Source of the DNA: Anaerolineales bacterium UBA3499
Lineage (GTDB): Bacteria; Chloroflexota; Anaerolineae; Anaerolineales; UBA11657
Assembly (NCBI GenBank): GCA_002377585.1
Contig: DFQC01000039.1
Coordinates: 1,504-25,203, forward strand
Direction of reading: 5' to 3'
Length of the DNA: 23,700 nt
Part shown: in pieces, positions 7,232-15,240 of the stretch
Position numbering within the stretch: position 1 is the stretch's first letter
Layout: the number at the start of each line of letters is the position of its first letter
Made by a program: the position numbers and the translations under genes
The notes under the pieces: model-generated
Database searches by the model: none
What the model was told of the DNA's origin: nothing
The model's input: the letters and a program-made list of their open reading frames with translations, nothing else

Positions 7232-8587
7232 TCATGCCATCTTTTCCACTACAGACTCTTTTAGCCTTCTACGAACTCCGTCAAACGGTATTCGTTCCAT
7301 AATTGGATCGAAAAATCCATCAACTACAACTTTTCGAGCCTCCTCGTATTCAATACCGCGTGACATCAAGTAGAATAAATGCTCTTCCTCCAGTCTGCTG
7401 ATAGTAGCAGCATGCGTACAACGCACATCATCAGCCTGTATTTCAAGTCCGGGTATCGAATCAGCTCGAGCATCTTTCGCCAACAGCAAATTTCGGTTAG
7501 CCTGAAAGCCATCAGTTTTCTGAGCGCCTGGCTCTACGTTGATCATACCCTGCCAAACCGATCTGCTTTCATCACGCAAAGCTCCTTTAAACAACAGGTC
7601 GCTCGTTTGCCCTTCTGCTCTATGATTTTGTTGCGTATCGTGATCCATATGCTGTTTGCCAGCGGCAAAATAGAATCCTGACATCCGACCCCAGGCACCT
7701 CCACCTACCAAATCCAAATCCAGGAACGATTTAGTTATCTTACTCCCTATCGCACTAAATACCCAGTCTAATCGACCATCACGCCCTACTTGACCCTTCT
7801 CATGTGAAAAATGGTAGCAGTTTTCACTCAATGATTGAAGTTCGACAAATTTTAATTCCGCGTTGTCACCCACAAACACTTCCACTGTGCCAGCATGTAA
7901 CTGCTCGGACCCTTTACTTTCGGAGGCGACTTCATGAACATAAGTCAGTGACGCACCTTTTTCCACTACTACCACCACTCTAGAGAAATGTGCATCTCCT
8001 CCCAACCACAAAACCGAATGCAACGGAGCCTCAACATTAACGCCAGCTGGAACATAGACGAAAATCCCCTGATCCACCAGCGCACCTGCCATTGCAGCAT
8101 GCTTACCATCAGACATCTTGACAAGTTTTGCAATGTACTTGCCAAGCAATTCTTCATACTGGTTAGTAGCAGAAATAAAATCAGCGAACACAACACCTTG
8201 ATCGGAGGCATTCTTGTCCAAGCCATGCTGCAACACATGCCCTCCCGATATTACGATCTGCCCTCCATGTTGTTCCCCGACTAAAGGTTTGAGCAGATGG
8301 TCTGGAACATTCGTCTTATCCTCATCCGCAGTGCCAGTCGGCACTCCTAGCTCAAACTTTTCCCAATCTACCGACCTAATATCTGTCCTTCTCCATGCTT
8401 CGTCACTAACTGTTGGCATTGGAGTATTGTTATATACGCTGAGCGCATCCATCCGTTCTTTAGCATACCATTCAGAGTCGCCCACAACATCAGACAGATG
8501 GCCTATATCAGACTTAGACAAGTCCATTTCATTTTCCAATGAGGTAGTAACTCTTACCTCTTCAGCGCCAGTAACTTTATTAACCAT
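7232..8587 (-). CDS. sufD: SufD, Fe-S cluster assembly scaffold subunit
   Basis: A 451-residue member of the SufB/SufD family. The diagnostic C-terminal beta-helix is present: SVWQGMINVEPGAQKTDGFQ, followed by RNLLLAKDARADSIPGLEI and DDVRCTHAATISRL, where the His corresponds to the conserved SufD histidine near the cluster site. It pairs with SufB and the SufC ATPase to form the SufBC2D scaffold. The start at 8587 is fixed by a strong GAGGTGAT ribosome-binding site just upstream. The N-terminal 100 residues are acidic and less conserved, as usual for SufD. It is separated from sufB by 97 bases containing a terminator-like hairpin, the largest gap in the suf operon. Confidence 0.95.
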   Translation of the reverse strand: MVNKVTGAEEVRVTTSLENEMDLSKSDIGHLSDVVGDSEWYAKERMDALSVYNNTPMPTVSDEAWRRTDIRSVDWEKFELGVPTGTADEDKTNVPDHLLKPLVGEQHGGQIVISGGHVLQHGLDKNASDQGVVFADFISATNQYEELLGKYIAKLVKMSDGKHAAMAGALVDQGIFVYVPAGVNVEAPLHSVLWLGGDAHFSRVVVVVEKGASLTYVHEVASESKGSEQLHAGTVEVFVGDNAELKFVELQSLSENCYHFSHEKGQVGRDGRLDWVFSAIGSKITKSFLDLDLVGGGAWGRMSGFYFAAGKQHMDHDTQQNHRAEGQTSDLLFKGALRDESRSVWQGMINVEPGAQKTDGFQANRNLLLAKDARADSIPGLEIQADDVRCTHAATISRLEEEHLFYLMSRGIEYEEARKVVVDGFFDPIMERIPFDGVRRRLKESVVEKMA

Positions 8588-8613
8588 ATCACCTCAATAA
8601 CGTAATTTATTCA

Positions 8614-8645
8614 GAAAAACAGGGCGAGTAAATTAACACGCCCTG
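8614..8645 (-). terminator. Terminator-like hairpin between sufB and sufD
   Basis: On the minus strand a perfect seven-pair stem, CAGGGCG with CGCCCTG, closes a 12-base AT-rich loop and is followed at once by TTTTTCTG. This has the shape of an intrinsic terminator, although the loop is long. It lies between the sufB stop (8685) and the sufD ribosome-binding site, inside an otherwise continuous operon. It could terminate part of the transcripts, or protect the 3' end of a sufCB message. Confidence 0.6.
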
Positions 8646-8684
8646 CCGATTATTAAAATCTTATCACCAATCTATACAATATAT

Positions 8685-10103
8685 TTAGCCTATCGAACCT
8701 TCCATTTGTAGCTGGATAAGTCTGTTCATTTCAACTGCATATTCCATTGGCAGTTCTTTTACTAGCGGCTCAATGAACCCTGACACCACCATTGAAGATG
8801 CTTCCTCTTCAGTAAGCCCTCTACTCATCAAGTAAAATAGCTGATCTTCGCCCACTTTAGACACAGACGCCTCATGCCCAATCGACACATCGTCTTCATC
8901 AATTTCTATGTATGGATATGTATCAGACCTTGAAGCGTCGTCAATAAGTAACGCATCACAAACAACATTGCTTCTTGATCCACTGCATCCCTCATACACT
9001 TTCAACAAACCACGATAGGTTGACCTACCGCCATTTCGAGAGATCGACTTTGAAATAATCTTTGACGTAGTGTCAGGAGCTCCATGTACAATTTTTCCGC
9101 CCGCATCTTGGTGTTGACCTGCTCCAGCAAACGCTATGGACAGCACTTCTCCGTGGGCTCCTTTTTCCATCAAATACACAGATGGGTACTTCATTGTTAG
9201 TTTAGAACCTAGGTTGCCATCAACCCACTCCATGACCGCATTTTCATATGCAGCAGCTCGTTTGGTTACAAGATTGTATACATTATTAGACCAATTTTGT
9301 ATGGTGGTATATCGACAACGCGCATCTTTTTTAATGACAATTTCTACGACAGCCGAATGCAATGATTCAGAAGTGTAGGTAGGCGCAGTACACCCTTCCA
9401 CATAATGCACATTAGCTCCTTCATCTACTATAATCAGCGTACGTTCAAACTGTCCTGCGTTATTAGAATTTATTCTAAAATAAGCTTGCAGCGGCATTTC
9501 TACATGAACACCTGGCGGCACATATATGAAAGAGCCTCCTGACCATACTGCAGAATTCAATGCCGCAAACTTGTTATCAGTCGGAGGAATGATAGTGCTG
9601 AAGTATTCCTTTACTATATCTTCATGCTCTTTAAGTCCATCATCCATTCCCAGAAATATTACTCCCTGGTCCTCAAGGTTCTTCTGAATGTTATGATAAA
9701 CCACTTCCGAGTCATATTGAGCACCAACTCCGGATAAAAACTTCTGTTCTGCCTCTGGTATACCAAGACGGTCGAATGTATTTTTCACCTCATCAGACAC
9801 ATCATCCCAATCTCTAGCACCTTCATCCGGTGGTTTGATGTAGTAGTAGATATCATCAAAATCTATCTGCTCCACATCTCCACCCCAATCAGGCATTGGT
9901 TTACTAAAGAATATATCGAGCGATTTGTGCCTAAATTGCCTCATCCAGTCCGGCTCGCCTTTCATGTCACTCATTTGGTCAATCACATCATGATCAATAC
10001 CTTTTCGAGTCTTAAAAGTATAAGTGTCTTTCTCATGGAAACCATACTTTTCAGCATAACTTTCATTTATCGTCGCAACAACAGCTTGTTCTTGGTCGGT
10101 CAT
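8685..10103 (-). CDS. sufB: SufB, Fe-S cluster assembly scaffold subunit
   Basis: From ATG 10103 the protein has 472 residues, the usual SufB length, and follows the family throughout. Clear marks are GSFIYVPPGVHVEMPLQAYF, the VEGCTAP segment, and near the C-terminus SRSNVVCDALLID with the conserved cysteine implicated in cluster assembly, then EIDEDDVSIGHEASVSK. It forms the SufBC2D complex. A GTG at 10112 in the same frame overlaps the ribosome-binding site itself (AGGAG followed by 8 bases to the ATG), so the ATG is the real start. It follows sufC by 15 bases. SufB being longer and better conserved than SufD is normal. Confidence 0.97.
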   Translation of the reverse strand: MTDQEQAVVATINESYAEKYGFHEKDTYTFKTRKGIDHDVIDQMSDMKGEPDWMRQFRHKSLDIFFSKPMPDWGGDVEQIDFDDIYYYIKPPDEGARDWDDVSDEVKNTFDRLGIPEAEQKFLSGVGAQYDSEVVYHNIQKNLEDQGVIFLGMDDGLKEHEDIVKEYFSTIIPPTDNKFAALNSAVWSGGSFIYVPPGVHVEMPLQAYFRINSNNAGQFERTLIIVDEGANVHYVEGCTAPTYTSESLHSAVVEIVIKKDARCRYTTIQNWSNNVYNLVTKRAAAYENAVMEWVDGNLGSKLTMKYPSVYLMEKGAHGEVLSIAFAGAGQHQDAGGKIVHGAPDTTSKIISKSISRNGGRSTYRGLLKVYEGCSGSRSNVVCDALLIDDASRSDTYPYIEIDEDDVSIGHEASVSKVGEDQLFYLMSRGLTEEEASSMVVSGFIEPLVKELPMEYAVEMNRLIQLQMEGSIG

Positions 10104-10118
10104 ATTTAGCACTCCTAT

Positions 10119-10889
10119 CTATTGGCTCTTATGAGCATTGCGTATCCACTCGTAGCCAAGATCTTCAAGCTTTTCAGCAAGGTCGGCTCCACCACTTTCT
10201 ACTATCTTGCCTTCAAACATAACATGCACATATTGAGGCACTATATAGCTTAGTAGTCTCTGGTAATGCGTAATTACTAATACACCTAGTCCCGGCCCCA
10301 CGAGCCGATTGACGCCCTCGGCGACAACCTTCAAAGCGTCAATATCTAAACCAGAGTCAGTCTCATCTAATACCGCCACATCTGGTTCAAGTGTAGCCAA
10401 CTGAAGTATCTCCGCTCTTTTCTTTTCTCCACCAGAAAACCCGTCATTCAGATAACGTCCAGCAACATCATGTGACATATCCAACGAAGACATTTTATCC
10501 TTCAATAACTTGCGGAACTCCGGGATCGGAATACCCTTATCCTCGCTATTTTCTGCCTTCCTTCGCGAATTAATCGCTGTACGAAGAAAGTTAGCCACCG
10601 TTACACCAGGTATGGCAACTGGATATTGAAAAGCCAAAAACAACCCCTTCCTTGACCTCTCATCTGGCCCAAGCTCCAACATGTCCTCGCCTTTGAAAAT
10701 TACCTCGCCATCTGTAATTTCATAATTCGGATGACCCATCAGGGCATGTGCTAGTGTACTCTTACCGCTTCCATTAGGACCCATTAATGCATGAATCTCA
10801 CCCTGTTTCACAGTAAGATTAACACCGCGAAGTATATCGTTCTCCTCAACTGACACGTGTAAATTTCGTATTTCAAGAACTGCGCTCAT
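10119..10889 (-). CDS. sufC: SufC, Fe-S cluster assembly ATPase
   Basis: A 256-residue ABC-type ATPase without membrane domains. Walker A is at 37-45 (GPNGSGKST), the signature loop at 151-158 (FSGGEKKR), and Walker B at 171-182 (VAVLDETDSGLD), with the LAFQYP Q-loop region near 85-90. The FSGGEKKR signature and the DETDSGLD Walker B are typical of SufC rather than of transporters. It dimerises on SufB/SufD and its ATPase cycle opens the scaffold for cluster assembly. The ATG at 10889 has an AAGGGAGAG motif upstream. A 51-base gap with an extended -10 element separates it from the J-domain-like gene, so sufC probably begins its own transcript. Confidence 0.97.
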   Translation of the reverse strand: MSAVLEIRNLHVSVEENDILRGVNLTVKQGEIHALMGPNGSGKSTLAHALMGHPNYEITDGEVIFKGEDMLELGPDERSRKGLFLAFQYPVAIPGVTVANFLRTAINSRRKAENSEDKGIPIPEFRKLLKDKMSSLDMSHDVAGRYLNDGFSGGEKKRAEILQLATLEPDVAVLDETDSGLDIDALKVVAEGVNRLVGPGLGVLVITHYQRLLSYIVPQYVHVMFEGKIVESGGADLAEKLEDLGYEWIRNAHKSQ

Positions 10890-10923
10890 ATCTTATAAAC
10901 TCTCCCTTATAAAAATCTCAAAA

Positions 10924-10932
10924 AGTATATCA
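10924..10932 (-). promoter_or_regulatory. Extended -10 promoter element for sufCBDSU
   Basis: On the minus strand the sequence TGATATACT (TG, one base, TATACT) occurs 35 bases before the sufC start. No good -35 is seen at the usual spacing, which is tolerated for extended -10 promoters. Predicted transcription start is near 10917, giving a leader of about 28 bases that contains the sufC ribosome-binding site. Confidence 0.45.
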
Positions 10933-10940
10933 CGTTACAT

Positions 10941-11792
10941 TTATTCTAGGTAAATTATCCTCATATTTTCATCAGAACTGTCCATGTCTATCAATTCGCT
11001 ATTTACCCATCCATCATTCATTGAAGGTCTGGGGGATTCAGTAATTATGTACCAGCTACTATTTTCGTTTCTCCCATACACGGTTACACAGTCACCCTTG
11101 AGGAGCTGGCCCAATATTGTGTATGCAGTACTCGGTCCGCTGCGCACATTTACGGAAATAGCGTTAGAGCAAGCCTGAACTAGAACCTGTGTCGGAGTAG
11201 CCGAAGGCATATTCTTAGCATAGTTAGTTGCTGTTAGCCCTTCCGAATAGGCGACTACAGCCTCATGTGTCGCCGTCGTTTTTAACGCTTCGACGGTGGC
11301 AGTATGCATTACTGACAACTCGGGAATTCCAGTAGTGACCATTACAATTGGTGTAACACTAGATTCGATGGCGCCTACACCTTTCAGTTGATCCACCAAA
11401 TATTCCTCGCTATTTCTTACGGCTCCTACAAAATACAGCCCATAACCTATCGCTCCTATCATGAGAAAAAATAGCCCCGTTGACAAGAGCACTGACCACA
11501 CGTTACTTTTGGTTTCAAGACGTATATTTCGTTCGCTCACATGGGGACCAATGTCAGCAGCATCTCGAGACCCATCATTTATATTAGCTTTTTCGTTCCG
11601 ATACTCAATCCTTTTGTTGGGGTCCAACAGCTCACTATATGCCCATTTAATTTCGGATAACACACTGTTATCTAGCTCACTTTCAGAACTATTTTTGTCC
11701 GACTCCACAAGCTTTTGAAATGCAGCCTCAATCACACTCATCTCAGAGTCAGGGCTTATCCCGAGTATGTCGTATGGATCCCGTTTATTCAT
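10941..11792 (-). CDS. Membrane protein with degenerate J domain and C-terminal bacterial SH3 domain
   Basis: A 283-residue protein. Residues 5-66 match a DnaJ J domain at both ends (DPYDILGISPDSEMSVIEAAF and IKWAYSELLDPNKRIEYR), but the HPD tripeptide that stimulates DnaK is absent: the loop reads LVESDKN. Residues 98-124 form one hydrophobic membrane segment, and residues 206-268 form an SH3b domain (VNVRSGPSTAYTILG, then GWVNSELI) of the kind that binds peptidoglycan or other ligands outside the membrane. The N-terminus would then be cytoplasmic and the SH3 domain external. The start at 11792 has a GAGG motif about 8 bases upstream. It is upstream of sufC on the same strand, but a separate promoter in the gap leaves a functional link to Fe-S assembly unproven. 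Confidence 0.8.
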   Translation of the reverse strand: MNKRDPYDILGISPDSEMSVIEAAFQKLVESDKNSSESELDNSVLSEIKWAYSELLDPNKRIEYRNEKANINDGSRDAADIGPHVSERNIRLETKSNVWSVLLSTGLFFLMIGAIGYGLYFVGAVRNSEEYLVDQLKGVGAIESSVTPIVMVTTGIPELSVMHTATVEALKTTATHEAVVAYSEGLTATNYAKNMPSATPTQVLVQACSNAISVNVRSGPSTAYTILGQLLKGDCVTVYGRNENSSWYIITESPRPSMNDGWVNSELIDMDSSDENMRIIYLE

Positions 11793-11829
11793 TGATTTGC
11801 CTCAGTCAACTATCCCAACAAGTATATCT

Positions 11830-11858
11830 TTGACATCGTTTTACCTACCTGATATACT
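11830..11858 (+). promoter_or_regulatory. Near-consensus sigma-70 promoter for the SufT-like gene
   Basis: TTGACA at 11830-11835 and TATACT at 11853-11858 are separated by exactly 17 bases. Predicted start of transcription is about 11865, giving a 44-base leader for the gene at 11909. On the opposite strand another TATACT (11826-11821) next to this -35 may serve the J-domain-like gene, so the two divergent promoters would sit almost back to back. Confidence 0.7.
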
Positions 11859-11908
11859 CACCAACGATAAATTACAAAACGCAACATTGTCCACTACTAT
11901 GGAGACTA

Positions 11909-12235
11909 ATGACACCTAACAACGAACCACAACAAACCGAAGATTCACTTAGCACACATATAAGAGATTCTCTAAGAGAAGTTATGGACCCTGAGTTGGG
12001 TATGAATGTCGTTGAGTTAGGTCTTATTCGTGACATATATATAGATGCTGAGTCAGCAAAGATATCAATGATACTCACCACACCTTTCTGTCCTTATGGG
12101 CCTGCACTAATCGAATCTGTCCGTACGACGGCAGAACAAGCCTCTAAACTGCCAACCTCCGTCGAAATGGGTACTGAAATGTGGAACCCAGAGATGATGG
12201 AGGAAGGAGCCGGAGGTGATTGGGGTTTATTTTGA
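11909..12235 (+). CDS. MIP18/DUF59 family Fe-S maturation protein (SufT-like)
   Basis: A 108-residue MIP18-family (DUF59) protein. The family core is clear: EVMDPELGMNVVELGLIRDI near residues 24-43, and TTPFCPYGPALIESV near 57-71 with the conserved cysteine at 61. Members include SufT, PaaD and eukaryotic MIP18/CIA2, which help deliver or build Fe-S clusters. The end (residues 90-108) carries WNPEMMEEGAG followed by DWGLF, similar to the C-terminal tail of SufT-like proteins. It diverges from the suf operon across 116 bases. GGAG ends four bases before the ATG, a slightly tight spacing. A role in Fe-S assembly is inferred from family and place; which target proteins it serves is unknown. Confidence 0.88.
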   Translation: MTPNNEPQQTEDSLSTHIRDSLREVMDPELGMNVVELGLIRDIYIDAESAKISMILTTPFCPYGPALIESVRTTAEQASKLPTSVEMGTEMWNPEMMEEGAGGDWGLF

Positions 12236-12260
12236 CAGAAATACATTATCTTTTACTAAA

Positions 12261-13352
12261 TTAAGCTAAAACAACCCTGCCTGCTTCGCCGGCTACCACT
12301 CTTCCGATAATCCAACTTTTATCTCCACTATGCTTCTCTATAGCATTCCGCAAATCATCTGCAAAGTCAGCCCGTACGGAGAACAATAAGCCCCCAGAAG
12401 TCTGTGGGTCAAACAGCATATTTATTCTCCAATCTGACATATCCGTCCCGTAGACAACGTATTCTTCATAATAACGCCTATTAGCGGCAACTCCTCCTGA
12501 GAACAATCCCGCTTTCGCATATTCCAGGCTGCCCTCCATCCAAGGTAAAGCGTCAGTGTGGATTTCTATACTGCAACCTGCTCCAATTGCCATTTCATGG
12601 CTATGTCCAATAATTCCGTATCCAGTAACATCAGTACATGCATGAATATGCGGATGAATGTCACATGCGCCACGCATTGCACCATAGTTTAGCTTTGACA
12701 TAATCTCAATACATCTTTTCAAATGTATATCCTCTACTTTAGATTCCTTTAAAGCTGTGGTTATCACCCCACTTCCTAAAGGCTTTGTAAGTACGATCAA
12801 ATCATCAATTCGCGATCCAGAATTCCGCCAAACCCTATCAGGATGAACTATACCTGTAACAGCCAAACCGAATTTAGGCTCAGCATCCTTAACAGTATGC
12901 CCCCCTGCAAGAACAGCTCCTGACTCTGTTACTTTATCTAGTCCCCCCATTAAAACATTGCGAATTATGGAGGCTTCCATTTGCTCTGGCCATGCCACCA
13001 AATTAATGGCTAATTGCGGCAATGCACCCATAGCATAGATGTCAGACAACGCATTTGCAGCGGCTACTACTCCGTATGTGTACGGATCATCAACTACTGG
13101 AGCAAAGAAGTCAGTGGTGAAAACTAGAGCTTTATCGTCACCCATATTCATAACTGCAGCATCATCCGGACTATCCAATCCTACAATCAATCCTGGATGC
13201 TGATCATTACTACGCATATGGTCGCTTAGATCACCAACTATTTGCCCCAGCACCTGAGGGTCAAGCTTGCCTGCTCAACCCGCGCATGATGCAAAACTAG
13301 TCAGTTTGATCTCCTTACCACCACTCAATCTTTTGTCTGGGCTTTTTACCAT
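12261..13352 (-). CDS. selD: Selenide, water dikinase (selenophosphate synthetase) with an in-frame TGA read as selenocysteine
   Basis: SelD makes selenophosphate from selenide and ATP for Sec-tRNA synthesis and, in some species, selenouridine tRNA. The easily found frame begins only at a GTG (13253), which lacks the catalytic N-terminus. Continuing upstream in the same frame through a TGA at 13275-13277 reaches ATG 13350-13352 and adds 33 residues, including KLTSFASCAG-U-AGKLDPQ. This is the SelD active-site motif CAG(C/U)xxK, so the TGA sits exactly at the catalytic Cys/Sec position, as residue 26 of 363. Downstream marks are intact: DDAAVM, FTTDFFAPVVDDPY, ANALSDIYAMG, GGHTVKDAEPK and DPQTSGGLL. 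A hairpin after the TGA supports recoding. No selA, selB or tRNA-Sec lies in the window. The upstream ribosome-binding site is weak (GGTGA). Confidence 0.93.
13242..13277 (-). promoter_or_regulatory. Bacterial SECIS-like hairpin at the selD Sec codon
   Basis: Reading the minus strand, TGA (13277-13275) is followed after 10 bases by a stem-loop at 13264-13242: UUG-A-CCC-U-CAG, loop GUG, CUG-GGG-CAA. This gives nine pairs with one bulged A and one bulged U, and a three-base GUG apical loop. The spacing from the UGA, the bulged U and the GU in the loop match what is known of the E. coli fdhF element that SelB binds. Pairing was worked out by eye. Confidence 0.72.
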
Positions 13353-13384
13353 ATCTATATTTTATCACCGCTGTAAATATTGAT

Positions 13385-13409
13385 AGTATATGTAAATGTG
13401 ACGATCACA
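13385..13409 (-). promoter_or_regulatory. Possible selD promoter with TGTGA-TCACA inverted repeat
   Basis: In the 87 bases between the monooxygenase gene and selD, the minus strand has a TATACT hexamer (13390-13385). A short perfect inverted repeat, TGTGA-CGA-TCACA (13397-13409), lies where a -35 would be, and no consensus -35 is seen. The repeat could be an operator for a dimeric regulator, but short palindromes also occur by chance. The TATACT would give a leader of about 27 bases. Confidence 0.3.
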
Positions 13410-13439
13410 ATGCTTCTAGTCCTAGTCAAGCCTTTTTTA

Positions 13440-15224
13440 CTATTGTAGATGACGCATATTTGGTACACCATATACGGGTGTTGGAATATTTTCCATCCTT
13501 GCCTTCAGCTGCATAGCGAGAAACCGCGAGTACAGCCGTGATTGAGTCAATCCTCCACCGTGAAACCACAAACCATTCTGTGCAGTCGGCTTCCACATAT
13601 TTCTTAATTCACCTTGCCATGGACCAGGGTCATATTTAGTACCTGAACCCAGACCCCAACACTCACCAACCTTTGCAGCGACTTCTGGTGATATAAGCTT
13701 AGAAACCAAACTAGACATAGGCTGATATCCAGTCGCGAAAACAATTAGGTCAGCCGTTAATTCAGAGTTATCGCTCAGTATCACCCCGTCGTCCACTATA
13801 CACTTTATAGACACACCACTTTTAAGCTTAACAGCTCCACTAACAATTAACTCAGTAGCTCCTACATCAATGTAATATCCCGATCCCCTATACATGTACA
13901 TCATTTCCAATCCACTTTGATCTTGCCCAAAAGTAAGCTTGAAACCAGCTTCGACCAACCTACGATAGTATTCATCGTCTTTTTTAGCAATTTGCATCCA
14001 AGAAGATATCATCTGGCGCCTCATCACCTGATAAGGCACTGCCGCACCAACTATATCTAACTCTGCAGTTTTAATTCCGCTATCTGCGGCCGTCTGTGTA
14101 TACTGGCTACGCTCAAAAAAAGTTTCAGAGCGTACAACAAGTGTCTCTGACCGCTGAACCATGGTCACATTAGCTCCATGCTCCCATAAGTCCATACATA
14201 TATCATGGGCAGAACTATTAGAACCAACTACAATGCAATCTTTACCAGCAAATCCAAGAGCGGTTTTGTATTTACTCGAATGACATATAACACCCCGGAA
14301 CAGTTTTAGACCTTCAATATCGGGCACCTTCGGATTGCCTGACATTCCTGTAGCAATAACAAGGTGCTTAGGTCGAAGCTGCACTATTTTTCCATTACGT
14401 TTGACTTTTACAATCCATTCTTCTCGATCAGTTAAGTATTTAGCGCCAACACATACACTAGACACCCAATAGTTTATCTCCATTATTTTTACATACATTT
14501 CTAACCAATCGGCCATTCTGTCCTTTGACATAAATATTGGCCAGCTGTCAGGAAACTCAAGATATGGCATATGATCCTGCCATACAGTGTTACGCAGATA
14601 CAGTGAGCGATACCTATTCCGCCACGAATCGCCAGCGTTTTTGTTTCTATCTAGTACGATATTGGTCACACCCAGCATACCTAAGCGGGCTGACAACCCT
14701 ATACCTCCCTGTCCTCCACCAACGATAACAACATATGGTTGCTCAATATCACCTAGTCGTTGTTCCCGTTCCGATTTGATATCAAGCCATGTCTTACGAT
14801 CTTTAACAGCATCATTAACATATCCGATTTCCCTTCTAGAAAGAACGGCCTCTTCATGACCAATCAGCTCATCAATCGAAGTAAACAATACATTACATTT
14901 TCCATCTATCAAGCTCAGCTTACCTTTACACTTGGCTATGGGTGTTGAAAAGTTAAACCAACAAGATGTTTCATTGGATTCTTCAATCACCTCTCCAGTT
15001 ATTTCCCATTCAATTACACTAATTCTTGGACATGTAACATTCAGCATTTCAAATATATCATTTCTACCTGCTACAGTAATAATGTTCCAGGAAAATGCTA
15101 AAAGATCACGCCAACATGCATTATCCAAAAACAAATTGTCCGCACCATCGAATTTATTCAGTCTAATGCACTGAAAAAACTCTGTCAGCCAATTATTAGC
15201 TTGTAAATCTACTGAATTACACAT
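13440..15224 (-). CDS. Flavin-containing monooxygenase with N-terminal SnoaL/NTF2-like domain
   Basis: A 594-residue fusion. Residues 1-125 look like an NTF2/SnoaL-type alpha+beta domain (aromatic-rich, GRNDIFEML). From about 160 a class B flavoprotein monooxygenase follows. FAD-binding GGGQGG is at 169-174, the FMO fingerprint FxGxxxHSSxY at 309-319, a second dinucleotide motif GSNSSA at 334-339 for NADPH, and FATGYQP near 495. Such enzymes oxygenate nitrogen, sulfur or carbonyl groups of soft nucleophiles using NADPH and O2. The N-terminal domain is not present in classical FMOs or Baeyer-Villiger enzymes, but this two-domain layout is known in bacterial 'NAD(P)-binding/SnoaL' monooxygenases. 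The ATG at 15224 lies only 22 bases from the divergent FHA gene. Substrate is unknown. Confidence 0.88.
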   Translation of the reverse strand: MCNSVDLQANNWLTEFFQCIRLNKFDGADNLFLDNACWRDLLAFSWNIITVAGRNDIFEMLNVTCPRISVIEWEITGEVIEESNETSCWFNFSTPIAKCKGKLSLIDGKCNVLFTSIDELIGHEEAVLSRREIGYVNDAVKDRKTWLDIKSEREQRLGDIEQPYVVIVGGGQGGIGLSARLGMLGVTNIVLDRNKNAGDSWRNRYRSLYLRNTVWQDHMPYLEFPDSWPIFMSKDRMADWLEMYVKIMEINYWVSSVCVGAKYLTDREEWIVKVKRNGKIVQLRPKHLVIATGMSGNPKVPDIEGLKLFRGVICHSSKYKTALGFAGKDCIVVGSNSSAHDICMDLWEHGANVTMVQRSETLVVRSETFFERSQYTQTAADSGIKTAELDIVGAAVPYQVMRRQMISSWMQIAKKDDEYYRRLVEAGFKLTFGQDQSGLEMMYMYRGSGYYIDVGATELIVSGAVKLKSGVSIKCIVDDGVILSDNSELTADLIVFATGYQPMSSLVSKLISPEVAAKVGECWGLGSGTKYDPGPWQGELRNMWKPTAQNGLWFHGGGLTQSRLYSRFLAMQLKARMENIPTPVYGVPNMRHLQ

Positions 15225-15230
15225 AACTCT

Positions 15231-15240
15231 ATTATATAAT
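15231..15240. promoter_or_regulatory. Palindromic -10 element serving two divergent genes
   Basis: The ten bases ATTATATAAT are their own reverse complement and contain TATAAT on both strands (plus 15235-15240, minus 15236-15231). Each hexamer ends exactly six bases before a start codon: ATG at 15247 on plus, ATG at 15224 on minus. Transcription would thus start at or beside the A of each ATG, making both messages leaderless. Neither side shows a convincing -35, and neither gene has a good ribosome-binding site. Confidence 0.45.

Noticed and set aside
12261..13253. selD starting at GTG 13253
   Set aside because: It lacks the catalytic CAG(C/U) motif that reappears in the same frame just upstream of the TGA; the longer gene is far better supported.
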